Position numbers and translations under genes: made by a program
Origin: Nitrospinales bacterium
GTDB taxonomy: Bacteria > Nitrospinota_A > UBA7883 > JACRGQ01
Direction: 5' to 3'
Assembly: GCA_023248615.1 (NCBI GenBank)
Contig: JAHFEI010000166.1
Location: 1-5,201, forward strand
Length of the DNA: 5,201 nt
The notes under the pieces: generated by a model
Database searches by the model: none
What the model was told of the DNA's origin: nothing
What the model saw: only the letters and a program-made list of their open reading frames with translations
Shown: in pieces, positions 1 through 5,201 of the stretch
Layout: the number at the start of each line of letters is the position of its first letter
Position numbering within the stretch: the first letter of the stretch is position 1

Positions 1-145
1 GGCCGGAAGGGCCATAGCCCGTTTCAAACAGCACGAACCCCTTGGCGGGCGGCGCGTTTTTGAAGCGTTCCAGCACCTGCGCCGCTTCCTTGAACGGCCA
101 GGCATTGCTTTTCAGGGCTTCTTCGAGGTGGATTTTGTGTTTCAT
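1..145 (-). CDS. lysK: Lysyl-tRNA synthetase, class I (5' end only)
   Basis: Class I lysyl-tRNA synthetase charges tRNA-Lys with lysine in the cytoplasm. Only the first 48 residues are inside the window; the rest lies beyond the left edge. The visible protein starts MKHKIHLEEALKSNAWPF and ends FETGYGPSG. The WPF..A start and the FETGYGPSG segment are characteristic of this family; the latter runs directly into the HIGH-like ATP-binding motif (usually GPSGLPHIGTFGE), which is just outside the window. This archaeal-type enzyme replaces the usual class II LysRS in many alphaproteobacteria. The ATG at 145 is chosen because family members start only a short distance before the WPF motif. It overlaps the toxin stop codon as ATGA (145..142). 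No strong Shine-Dalgarno is present, only a GAG five bases upstream, inside the toxin gene. Identification rests on a short stretch but the motif is distinctive. Confidence 0.88.
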   Translation of the reverse strand, partial: MKHKIHLEEALKSNAWPFKEAAQVLERFKNAPPAKGFVLFETGYGPSG

Positions 146-585
146 GAGCACTCATTTTTTGCTTTAGAAAGCAGTTTTTCCGGTATTTTCTTTTGTTCCA
201 ATTCGCTTAACGTCCATCTAAAAGGCACAGTCCAACTTGTTCCTTTTTCAGATTTCTCCGCACGATTTTTTATGGCGGGCCACCATTTTATTATATGTGC
301 CGCTTGTGTATGCAGCTGCTGGCTACACCATTGCCCCTCCATAAAAAAGGAAATTAATCCAGCGTTATGCAAGGCTAGCAACTGATGGGGCTTATTGTGT
401 ATATTGGCATCCCCGGAAATAATGACATTGCCGTTATTTCTAGAGAAATCAGTAATCCAGGAAATATCTTCGATTCCTTGATACAAATTGCGAACGCTGC
501 AATACTCCCAACTGTCTTTTATTCCCAAGGCTTCTATGGCTTTTGGTATTTTTGGTGAAATCATCTCATCAAAAATGACTTTCAT
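142..585 (-). CDS. PIN-like (DUF5615/VapC45-type) toxin nuclease
   Basis: Likely the toxin of a type II toxin-antitoxin pair: a small PIN-like ribonuclease of 147 residues. The N-terminal strand and helix MKVIFDEMISPKIPKAI matches the FDE-x-LSP-x-(L/I) signature of DUF5615-type PIN-like proteins. Candidate metal-binding acidic residues are D6/E7, E39/D40 in the GIEDISWI segment, and D59 in VIISGDANI, which is the usual hydrophobic strand followed by x-x-D. The C-terminal part (about 85-147) is basic and contains WW and W residues; I do not recognise it as a separate domain. Its start codon overlaps the antitoxin stop as ATGA, the usual coupled arrangement, and its stop overlaps the lysK start the same way. 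Base composition is AT-rich relative to lysK, cysQ and the dehydrogenase gene. The RNA target cannot be read from the sequence; VapC-family relatives commonly cut tRNA or rRNA. An uncharacterised PIN-like nuclease outside a TA context is the alternative, but the upstream DUF433 gene makes that unlikely. Confidence 0.8.
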   Translation of the reverse strand: MKVIFDEMISPKIPKAIEALGIKDSWEYCSVRNLYQGIEDISWITDFSRNNGNVIISGDANIHNKPHQLLALHNAGLISFFMEGQWCSQQLHTQAAHIIKWWPAIKNRAEKSEKGTSWTVPFRWTLSELEQKKIPEKLLSKAKNECS

Positions 586-1295
586 GCCGCCAAAGAAACC
601 TCGAATTCAACAGCTTTTCTGACCATTTTCTCATCTACTTCATATGCGTCTGCCACCCGAGCATAGCTTCCATCGCCTCCGTCTTCTGCCCTCCATGCTC
701 TATAAAGTGTTTCCGTTGGAACCCCCTCTTTTTCGATGATCGGTTGCCCATATGCCCTTCTTGGGTCAATCACTATTTCTGGATAATCGGAGCAACGAGG
801 ATACCATTTTATGGCAGTAGCCGTATTCGGGTCATACTCCACACCTTTATGGAGCGTGGTTTCTATTACATCATACATAGCAAAATTTCTGCTAGTCAGA
901 TCGAGCAGTTTTTTATCACCCGTCTGTTCTTGCGAAAGAGCAAAAATCCTTTTCCTGTCACTGATAAACTTCATAGACGTTGCAAAAGGATGTGGGTGTC
1001 GGATCTCTTTACGTGCATTTTCAGCAGCTACCCGGATAGCATTCATGGTGACACCCTGGTCACGAAAATATTTAATAAATCGGGCTTCCATCATATCAAG
1101 GAAGCCAAGCTCTTCTTTTTCATCAAGTGGTTCATACTGTCGCTTTATGACGGGCTGCGCTTTGGAATTGGGGTAGCCTCGCAACCAGCCGTAAATCTTT
1201 TGTGCTCCCTGAATTTCTAATAGCTTGGCCGCTTGGGAAACGGTATAAAAACCGCCCTCAACAGGCATAGATGATGTTAAAACGTGAATAGTCAT
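582..1295 (-). CDS. DUF433 antitoxin with MerR-like HTH (VapB45-type)
   Basis: Probable antitoxin that neutralises the downstream PIN-like toxin and binds the operon promoter. Numbered from the ATG at 1295, it has 237 residues. Residues about 16-41 (FYTVSQAAKLL, then a Y-x-WLRGY segment) look like a MerR-type helix-turn-helix, with a helical continuation to about 100. Residues about 172-234 (PEIVIDPRRAYGQPII, then GVPTETLY and a terminal VRKAVEFE helix) match the DUF433 pattern of I-x-x-x-P-x-x-x-G-x-P-V/I followed by the R-I-P-V-like strand. From memory, mycobacterial VapB45 (Rv2018) has about this length and also precedes a PIN-like VapC45, so this is the long DUF433 antitoxin form rather than the short 70-80 residue form. 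Start choice is uncertain: TTG at 1304 (240 aa), ATG at 1295 (237 aa, GGGG about 11 bases upstream) and ATG at 1268 (228 aa, no SD) are all in frame. I prefer 1295. Its stop overlaps the toxin start. Confidence 0.8.
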   Translation of the reverse strand: MTIHVLTSSMPVEGGFYTVSQAAKLLEIQGAQKIYGWLRGYPNSKAQPVIKRQYEPLDEKEELGFLDMMEARFIKYFRDQGVTMNAIRVAAENARKEIRHPHPFATSMKFISDRKRIFALSQEQTGDKKLLDLTSRNFAMYDVIETTLHKGVEYDPNTATAIKWYPRCSDYPEIVIDPRRAYGQPIIEKEGVPTETLYRAWRAEDGGDGSYARVADAYEVDEKMVRKAVEFEVSLAA

Positions 1296-1383
1296 AAAAC
1301 ACAAAACCCCAGTTTATCCCTAGCTACCTATAGCACAATAATGCCTGATTCGCTATCGCTAATAACTGACGGAAAGAGTTCTG
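1296..1383. other. Intergenic gap, cysQ to antitoxin operon
   Basis: About 88 bases separate the cysQ stop from the antitoxin start, both genes reading leftwards. No stem followed by a T run, as expected for an intrinsic terminator of cysQ, is visible, so read-through from cysQ into the toxin-antitoxin genes is possible. Small inverted repeats sit near the antitoxin start: AAAC-CCCA-GTTT at 1304-1315 and, on the minus strand, GCTA-TAGG-TAGC at about 1324-1335. Either could be an operator for antitoxin autoregulation, but they are too short to call. On the minus strand, TATTGT and CTATAG are the only -10-like hexamers and no convincing -35 box lies at the right spacing. Confidence 0.4.
1341..1372. 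repeat. Possible degenerate single palindromic unit
   Basis: Read on the minus strand this stretch begins CCGTCA, continues through an imperfect hairpin (ATTAGC-GATA-GCGAAT with one A/G mismatch) and ends CAGGCAT. This echoes the layout of each arm of the 2198-2303 element: a CGTCAT edge, a hairpin flanked by ATT/AAT, then a GGGC-AT segment. The resemblance is partial and could be chance. Confidence 0.25.
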
Positions 1384-2169
1384 TTACCGCCCTTTCGCCA
1401 CGAAATGCGGATTCTTGAAGCCATCTTTTGCATAAACAAACGGTGCGCCGTCCAGCCCGATGAGCGAGCCTCCGGCGGCGTTCAGCACGGCGTGTGCGGC
1501 GGCGGTATCCCACTCCATCGTGGTTCCGAGGCGCGGATACACATCCGCCTTGCCTTCCGCGATCAGGCACAGCTTGATGGAACTGGAGGAGGAAATCCGC
1601 TCCTTCACCTTGCCCAGCTTCGCAACATATGCATCCGTTTTGGGGGAATTGTGCGACTGGCTGGTGACGACCACCAGCCCATCCTTCCCCGGCGTGCGCG
1701 CCTCGATGATTTTCGCCTTGCCGGTTTTGCCCTTTTTACAGGCCTTGCCGTTATCGCCCGTGTAATAGCAGACGCCCTCCACCGGCGCATACACCACGCC
1801 GACCATCGGCTTGCCTTTGGAAACCAGCCCGATATTCACCGTGAATTCGCCGGTGTGCCGGATGAAGCTCTTGGTTCCGTCCAGCGGATCCACCAGCCAG
1901 AAGGCGGTTTCCTTCAGATCCTCCCCGTGCCAGTTGGTGATGCCGGCATCGTGGTGCTCGTGGTCTTCCTCCGATACGATCGGCAGGTTGGGGGTGAGCA
2001 CCTTGAGTTCCCGCACGATGTAATCATTGGCGGCGAGATCGGCCACCGTTACCGGCGATGCATCCGCCTTCAGGTGCACTTCCACGGAGCCTTCGTAATA
2101 TTCCATGATGATGCGTCCGGCCTCCCGCGCGATGGCAAGCAGCGGCTCTGTCAGATGTTCATGCGCCAT
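1384..2169 (-). CDS. cysQ: 3'(2'),5'-bisphosphate nucleotidase CysQ
   Basis: CysQ hydrolyses 3'-phosphoadenosine 5'-phosphate (PAP, and PAPS) to AMP and phosphate, removing the inhibitory by-product of sulfate assimilation and sulfotransfer. It belongs to the Mg2+-dependent, Li+-sensitive inositol-monophosphatase-like superfamily. The 261-residue length is normal. Superfamily motifs are all present: KADASPVTVAD (34-44), PIVSEE with metal ligand E67, WLVDPLDGTKSF with ligands D94 and D97 (91-102), and MEWDTAAAHAVL with D221 (218-229). The SSSIKLCLIAEGKADVYPR segment (195-213) is the CysQ-specific stretch that separates it from SuhB-type inositol phosphatases. The ATG at 2169 begins a normal family N-terminus; an AAGG lies about ten bases upstream. 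The gene is divergent from the glutamate dehydrogenase gene and codirectional with the toxin-antitoxin genes. No sulfate-assimilation genes are seen next to it in this window. Confidence 0.95.
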   Translation of the reverse strand: MAHEHLTEPLLAIAREAGRIIMEYYEGSVEVHLKADASPVTVADLAANDYIVRELKVLTPNLPIVSEEDHEHHDAGITNWHGEDLKETAFWLVDPLDGTKSFIRHTGEFTVNIGLVSKGKPMVGVVYAPVEGVCYYTGDNGKACKKGKTGKAKIIEARTPGKDGLVVVTSQSHNSPKTDAYVAKLGKVKERISSSSSIKLCLIAEGKADVYPRLGTTMEWDTAAAHAVLNAAGGSLIGLDGAPFVYAKDGFKNPHFVAKGR

Positions 2170-2197
2170 AGAGGAGTAGCCTTTTTCGAGTAATTAT

Positions 2198-2303
2198 CGT
2201 CATCGCCTGAATCGCGTAGCGATTCTAGGGCGATCCATGTTGCAACGGGTTCGGGGCAAGATGGATGCCCCTAGAATTTGCTTCGCAAATTCAGGGCATG
2301 ACG
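2198..2303. repeat. 106-bp inverted pair of palindromic units (REP/BIME-like)
   Basis: The outer ends are CGTCAT (2198-2203) and ATGACG (2298-2303). The left arm 2198-2238 and right arm 2261-2303 are imperfect inverted copies: CTAGGGCGATCCAT on the left matches 12 of 14 bases of the right arm read in reverse (CTAGGGGCATCCAT). Pairing continues inward through TTGC (2240-2243) and GCAA (2256-2259) to a 12-base loop. Each arm is itself a hairpin: GAATCGC-GTA-GCGATTC at 2209-2225, and GAATTTGC-TTC-GCAAATTC at 2274-2292, both extended by CCT/AGG pairs across a one-base bulge. The layout (GTCAT edge, hairpin, then GG/CC-ATCCAT) resembles intergenic palindromic repeats common in alphaproteobacterial genomes. 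Whether it is multicopy in this genome cannot be seen from one window. Confidence 0.8.
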
Positions 2304-2304
2304 G

Positions 2305-2333
2305 AGTATAGAATAGCCAAGTAGATTGTGCAA
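2305..2333 (-). promoter_or_regulatory. Candidate sigma70-type promoter for cysQ
   Basis: On the minus strand TTGCAC (2333..2328) and TATACT (2310..2305) are separated by exactly 17 bases. TATACT differs from the -10 consensus at one position; TTGCAC keeps the TTG of the -35 box. Transcription would start near 2298, at the edge of the 106-bp repeat, giving cysQ a structured leader of about 130 nt that contains the whole repeat. This is a consensus match by eye, not proof. Confidence 0.45.
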
Positions 2334-2340
2334 TGCACAA
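2326..2340. promoter_or_regulatory. Perfect palindrome, probable operator
   Basis: TTGTGCAATGCACAA is a perfect inverted repeat of 7 bases around one central base. It covers the -35 box of the candidate cysQ promoter and lies about 85 bases upstream of the dehydrogenase start, so a dimeric regulator bound here could affect either divergent gene. The core TGC-N3-GCA resembles the site described for PhaR-type regulators in alphaproteobacteria, but assignment to any regulator is a guess. Confidence 0.45.
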
Positions 2341-2343
2341 CGC

Positions 2344-2368
2344 AAAACCGCTATACAGGCGGGTTTTT
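2344..2368 (+). terminator. Terminator-like hairpin in the divergent region
   Basis: AAAACCGC (2344-2351) pairs with GCGG(G)TTTT (2359-2367) across a 7-base loop with one bulged G, and the right arm ends in a run of five T. The A tract on the left and T tract on the right make it terminator-like on both strands. It is not downstream of any annotated gene: it sits between two divergent genes, 57 bases before the dehydrogenase start. It may insulate the two promoters, attenuate dehydrogenase transcription if the start lies upstream, or end a short unannotated RNA. Confidence 0.5.
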
Positions 2369-2424
2369 CGCCGCTATAAGGTCTGGCGTTTGAAGGGATT
2401 TGTCAACTGATTTCGGAATTTCCC

Positions 2425-5201
2425 ATGCCCGCATCCCATTTACGCAAGGCGCAGGCGCAGATTGATCGCATCGTCGAGGCGGGGCTTTCTCCCGGAAACC
2501 GCCGCAGCGATCCGCTGCTCGAAGCCTATATCCGCCAGTTCTACCTCCATGCGCCCTACGAAATGCTGGCGGGAGCCAAGCCCACCTTCCTTTACCATGC
2601 CGCCGCCGGAAGCTGGAATTTCATCCTGGAGCGCAGCAAGGATATGCCCCGCAAGGCGCGCGTGTTCAATCCGACGGTGGAGGAACATGGCTGGCAATCC
2701 CCCCGCACCATCGTGGAACTGAGCATGGAGGATTGCCCGTTCCTGCTGGATTCCGTCACCGCTGAAATCACCCGCCACCGCTATAAAATCTACGAGGTGC
2801 TGCACCCCATTCTGAAAATCACGCGGAACGCATCCGGGCGCATTTCCACGCTCCACGACCGCGATGCCGACCTGCCGGAAGGCGGGAGGATGGAATCCTC
2901 CATGCATTTCCAGATCAGCCACATTGCTGACGAAACGGAGCGTGATGCGCTGGAGCGGGACATCGGAAACGCATTGTTTTTCGTCACCCTCGCGGTGGGG
3001 GACTGGCATCCTATCGAAGCGCGTGTGCGTGGAATCATCCGGGAGCTTGGCGAAAAAGCCCTGCCGTTCAAGCTCCCCGCTATTGAGGAAACGCGGCAGT
3101 TTCTCGCCTGGCTGCTGGAGCAGAATTTCGTGTTTCTCGGTGTTCGCGATTATGATTTTGTGGATGAAAAAGGCGGTGAAAAACTCCATTACGATCCGAA
3201 GTGCGATCTCGGCATCTTCCGCGCCGGGCAGGAAAGCGGCCATGTCCACGAAGCCCAGCCCCAGGGAATTCTGGAAGTTCCGGAGCATTCCTCCGCTGCG
3301 CGCGGGAAGGAGAAAATCCTCCTCGAAATCACCAAATCCAGCCGGAAATCTGTGGTGCACCGCCCGGTTCCGATGGATTATATCGGGGTGAAGAAATATA
3401 ACGAGGACGGCGAAATCGTCGGCGAATATCGGCTGCTGGGGCTGTTCACTTCCTCCGTTTATTACCAGAGTGCCACGCGCATCCCCATCATCCGCCGCAA
3501 GATCGAGGCGGTGATCCGCCGCTCCGGATTCCCTGCCGATAGCCACAACGGTAAGGCACTGCTCGCCGTGCTCGAAACCTATCCGCGCGATGAACTGCTG
3601 CAAAGCACGGAGGAGGATCTGTTCCACATCGGCATGGGAATCGTGAGCCTTGGCGAGCGTCCACAGGCGCGGTTGTTCGTGCGGCGCGACAGGTTTTCGC
3701 GCTTCGTAAGCTGCCTCGTGTTCGTGCCGCGCGACCGCTTCAACACCCAGCTCCGCGAGAAAATGCAGGCGATTCTGGAAAAAGCCTTCGGCGGCGAGAT
3801 GACGGAATATTATACGCAGGTATCGGAATCTGCCCTCGCGCGCATCCATTATTTTATTCGCTTCCAGGGAGAAGCACTCCCGGAACCCGACCTCGCCCAC
3901 GTCGAGGAGCAGCTTGAAGAGGCCAGCATCGGTTGGGCGAAAGGCCTGCGCGACACGCTTGTGCAGGTGCATGAGGAGCGCGCGGGGGAGCAGCTTTTCC
4001 TCCGCTATGTGGATGCTTTCCCCGAAGCCTTCCGCAACACGTACCATTTCGGCGGCACGGTGCGGGATATTTTCAAGATCGAAGAAGCCTACCACCGCAA
4101 TGATTTAAGCCTCGATCTCTACCAGCACGCCAACGAGGAGGAACAGGATTTCCACCTGAAACTCTACCATCCGGCAAGCCAGGTGGCACTCTCGGAAGTG
4201 CTGCCAATATTGGAAAACATGGGATTCCGGGGCATTGATGAACGTACCTATTTCATTACCCCATCTCACCAGAAGCAAGGGGTGTGGGTGCACCATTTCC
4301 GCCTGCGTCTTCAGTGCGATAGCGGGCAGGGGAACGGCGTGAAGCTCGCCTCGTTCGCTGGGGTGAAGCCGGAATTCGAGGAGGCACTGTTTAATATCTG
4401 GCATCGGAATATCGAGGATGACGGCTTCAACAAATTGATTCTGAACGCCCATCTGAAATGGCGGGATGCGATGATGCTGCGCGCGTTCAGCCGCTATGCC
4501 GTCCAGACTTCCTATCCCTATTCCCATATGTTCAACGCTGCCGTTATCGCGCGTTATCCGGCGGTGGCGGGGCTGCTGGCGGAACTGTTCCAGGCGCGCT
4601 TTTCGCCCGCGCTTAAAGAAAAGGAACGCGAGGAGCGGCAGAATGTGGCAGTTGCTTCTATCGCGCAGCTTCTTGCTACTGTGAAAAACATCGCGGAGGA
4701 TAGGGTCATCCGGCAGTTCCAGGATACCATCCTCGCCACGCTGCGCACCAATTTTTTCCAGGTTATCGAAGGTGGCGCGCACAAGCCGTACCTCTCCTTC
4801 AAGCTCGATTCCGGCAAGGTTCCGAACCTGCCGTTGCCCAAGCCTTACGCGGAGATTTTCGTGTATGCGCCGGAGGTGGAGGGTGTGCATTTGCGCGGCG
4901 GAAAAGTCGCGCGCGGGGGGCTGCGCTGGTCGGACAGGCTGGAGGATTTCCGCACCGAAGTGCTCGGCCTGGTGAAGGCGCAGATGGTGAAGAACGCGGT
5001 GATCGTGCCGGTCGGCTCCAAGGGCGGATTCGTGGTGAAACGTCCGGTGGAAGGCGGGCGCGAGGCGGTGCTGGAACAGGGCAAGGCGGCTTACCGCACC
5101 TTCCTGCGCGGACTGCTCGACCTTACGGATAATATCGTAAAGGGCGACGTGACCCCGCCCGCGCGCGTGGTGCGGCACGATGGCGACGACCCGTATCTGG
5201 G
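2425..5201 (+). CDS. gdhZ: NAD-specific glutamate dehydrogenase, large (180-kDa) type, 5' part
   Basis: This enzyme oxidatively deaminates glutamate to 2-oxoglutarate and ammonia with NAD+ and serves glutamate catabolism. The frame is open from ATG 2425 to the right edge: 925 codons of a family that usually has about 1,600. Residues about 92-130 (VELSMEDCPFLLDSVTAEI) form an ACT-like regulatory segment. Residues about 335-480 contain the conserved GLFTSSVYYQSATRIPIIRRK and the FVPRDRFNTQLR segment. Residues about 575-610 (FHLKLYHPASQVALSEVLPILE) form a further ACT-like segment. The catalytic region begins with HLRGGKVARGGLRWSDR (822-838), EDFRTEVLGLVKAQMVKNAV (840-859) and the PVGSKGGF glycine-lysine loop (862-869) that holds substrate-binding lysines. 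The NAD-binding fold lies beyond the window. ATG 2425 is the first start after an in-frame TAA at 2377; the ribosome site is weak (CGGAA nearby, GAAGGGA about 26 bases away). The symbol follows the Caulobacter homologue. No frameshift is seen. Confidence 0.95.
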   Translation, partial: MPASHLRKAQAQIDRIVEAGLSPGNRRSDPLLEAYIRQFYLHAPYEMLAGAKPTFLYHAAAGSWNFILERSKDMPRKARVFNPTVEEHGWQSPRTIVELSMEDCPFLLDSVTAEITRHRYKIYEVLHPILKITRNASGRISTLHDRDADLPEGGRMESSMHFQISHIADETERDALERDIGNALFFVTLAVGDWHPIEARVRGIIRELGEKALPFKLPAIEETRQFLAWLLEQNFVFLGVRDYDFVDEKGGEKLHYDPKCDLGIFRAGQESGHVHEAQPQGILEVPEHSSAARGKEKILLEITKSSRKSVVHRPVPMDYIGVKKYNEDGEIVGEYRLLGLFTSSVYYQSATRIPIIRRKIEAVIRRSGFPADSHNGKALLAVLETYPRDELLQSTEEDLFHIGMGIVSLGERPQARLFVRRDRFSRFVSCLVFVPRDRFNTQLREKMQAILEKAFGGEMTEYYTQVSESALARIHYFIRFQGEALPEPDLAHVEEQLEEASIGWAKGLRDTLVQVHEERAGEQLFLRYVDAFPEAFRNTYHFGGTVRDIFKIEEAYHRNDLSLDLYQHANEEEQDFHLKLYHPASQVALSEVLPILENMGFRGIDERTYFITPSHQKQGVWVHHFRLRLQCDSGQGNGVKLASFAGVKPEFEEALFNIWHRNIEDDGFNKLILNAHLKWRDAMMLRAFSRYAVQTSYPYSHMFNAAVIARYPAVAGLLAELFQARFSPALKEKEREERQNVAVASIAQLLATVKNIAEDRVIRQFQDTILATLRTNFFQVIEGGAHKPYLSFKLDSGKVPNLPLPKPYAEIFVYAPEVEGVHLRGGKVARGGLRWSDRLEDFRTEVLGLVKAQMVKNAVIVPVGSKGGFVVKRPVEGGREAVLEQGKAAYRTFLRGLLDLTDNIVKGDVTPPARVVRHDGDDPYL

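Noticed and set aside
744..1220. 158- and 121-codon plus-strand frames within the antitoxin gene
   Set aside because: They are antisense to the antitoxin, have no ribosome site and no recognisable motif.
1328..1570. 80-codon minus-strand frame overlapping the end of cysQ
   Set aside because: Arg/Gly-rich product from an alternative frame of cysQ, with the tail running into the intergenic gap; no support as a gene.
1405..2193. 262-codon open frame on the plus strand
   Set aside because: Antisense to cysQ, which has all superfamily motifs; the plus-strand product resembles no known protein.
2352..2380. TATACA and TATAAG as -10 boxes for the dehydrogenase gene
   Set aside because: Neither has an acceptable -35 hexamer 16-18 bases upstream, and TATACA lies in the loop of the terminator-like hairpin.
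2440..4095. 551-codon open frame on the minus strand
   Set aside because: It lies wholly antisense to the glutamate dehydrogenase gene, whose protein is clearly recognisable in the plus frame. GC-rich coding sequence often leaves a long open complementary frame, and the predicted protein shows no family motif.
4105..5178. 357-codon open frame on the minus strand
   Set aside because: Same situation: an antisense shadow of the conserved dehydrogenase catalytic region, rich in His and Arg as expected for a shadow frame.

Overview
The window looks like chromosomal DNA of an alphaproteobacterium. It carries a class I (archaeal-type) lysyl-tRNA synthetase, which is common in that class, and a very large NAD-dependent glutamate dehydrogenase of the 180-kDa type. 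The flanking housekeeping genes are GC-rich (about 60% in a line I counted). The genus cannot be decided from the sequence.

Layout, left to right: the 5' end of lysK (minus strand, cut by the window edge); a two-gene PIN-like toxin / DUF433 antitoxin module (minus strand, antitoxin first); a short intergenic gap; cysQ, a 3'(2'),5'-bisphosphate nucleotidase (minus strand); a 255-bp divergent intergenic region; and the first 925 codons of an NAD-glutamate dehydrogenase gene (plus strand) that runs off the right edge.

The minus-strand genes form a possible run cysQ - antitoxin - toxin - lysK. The last two junctions are both 4-base ATGA stop/start overlaps, so toxin translation may be coupled to antitoxin translation, and lysK translation to that of the toxin. 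The toxin-antitoxin module is visibly more AT-rich than its neighbours (about 42% GC in a line I counted) and looks acquired. The two-protein architecture matches the VapB45/VapC45-type arrangement: a long antitoxin with an N-terminal MerR-like helix-turn-helix and a C-terminal DUF433 domain, followed by a small PIN-like (DUF5615-type) nuclease.

The cysQ/glutamate dehydrogenase intergenic region is densely structured. It holds a 106-bp inverted pair of palindromic units (REP/BIME-like) whose two arms keep the same hairpin with different, compensating stem bases. It also holds a good minus-strand promoter candidate just outside that element, a perfect 7-1-7 palindrome over the promoter's -35 box, and a terminator-like hairpin with a T tract in front of the dehydrogenase gene. 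I saw no tRNA, rRNA, CRISPR array, transposase or phage gene.
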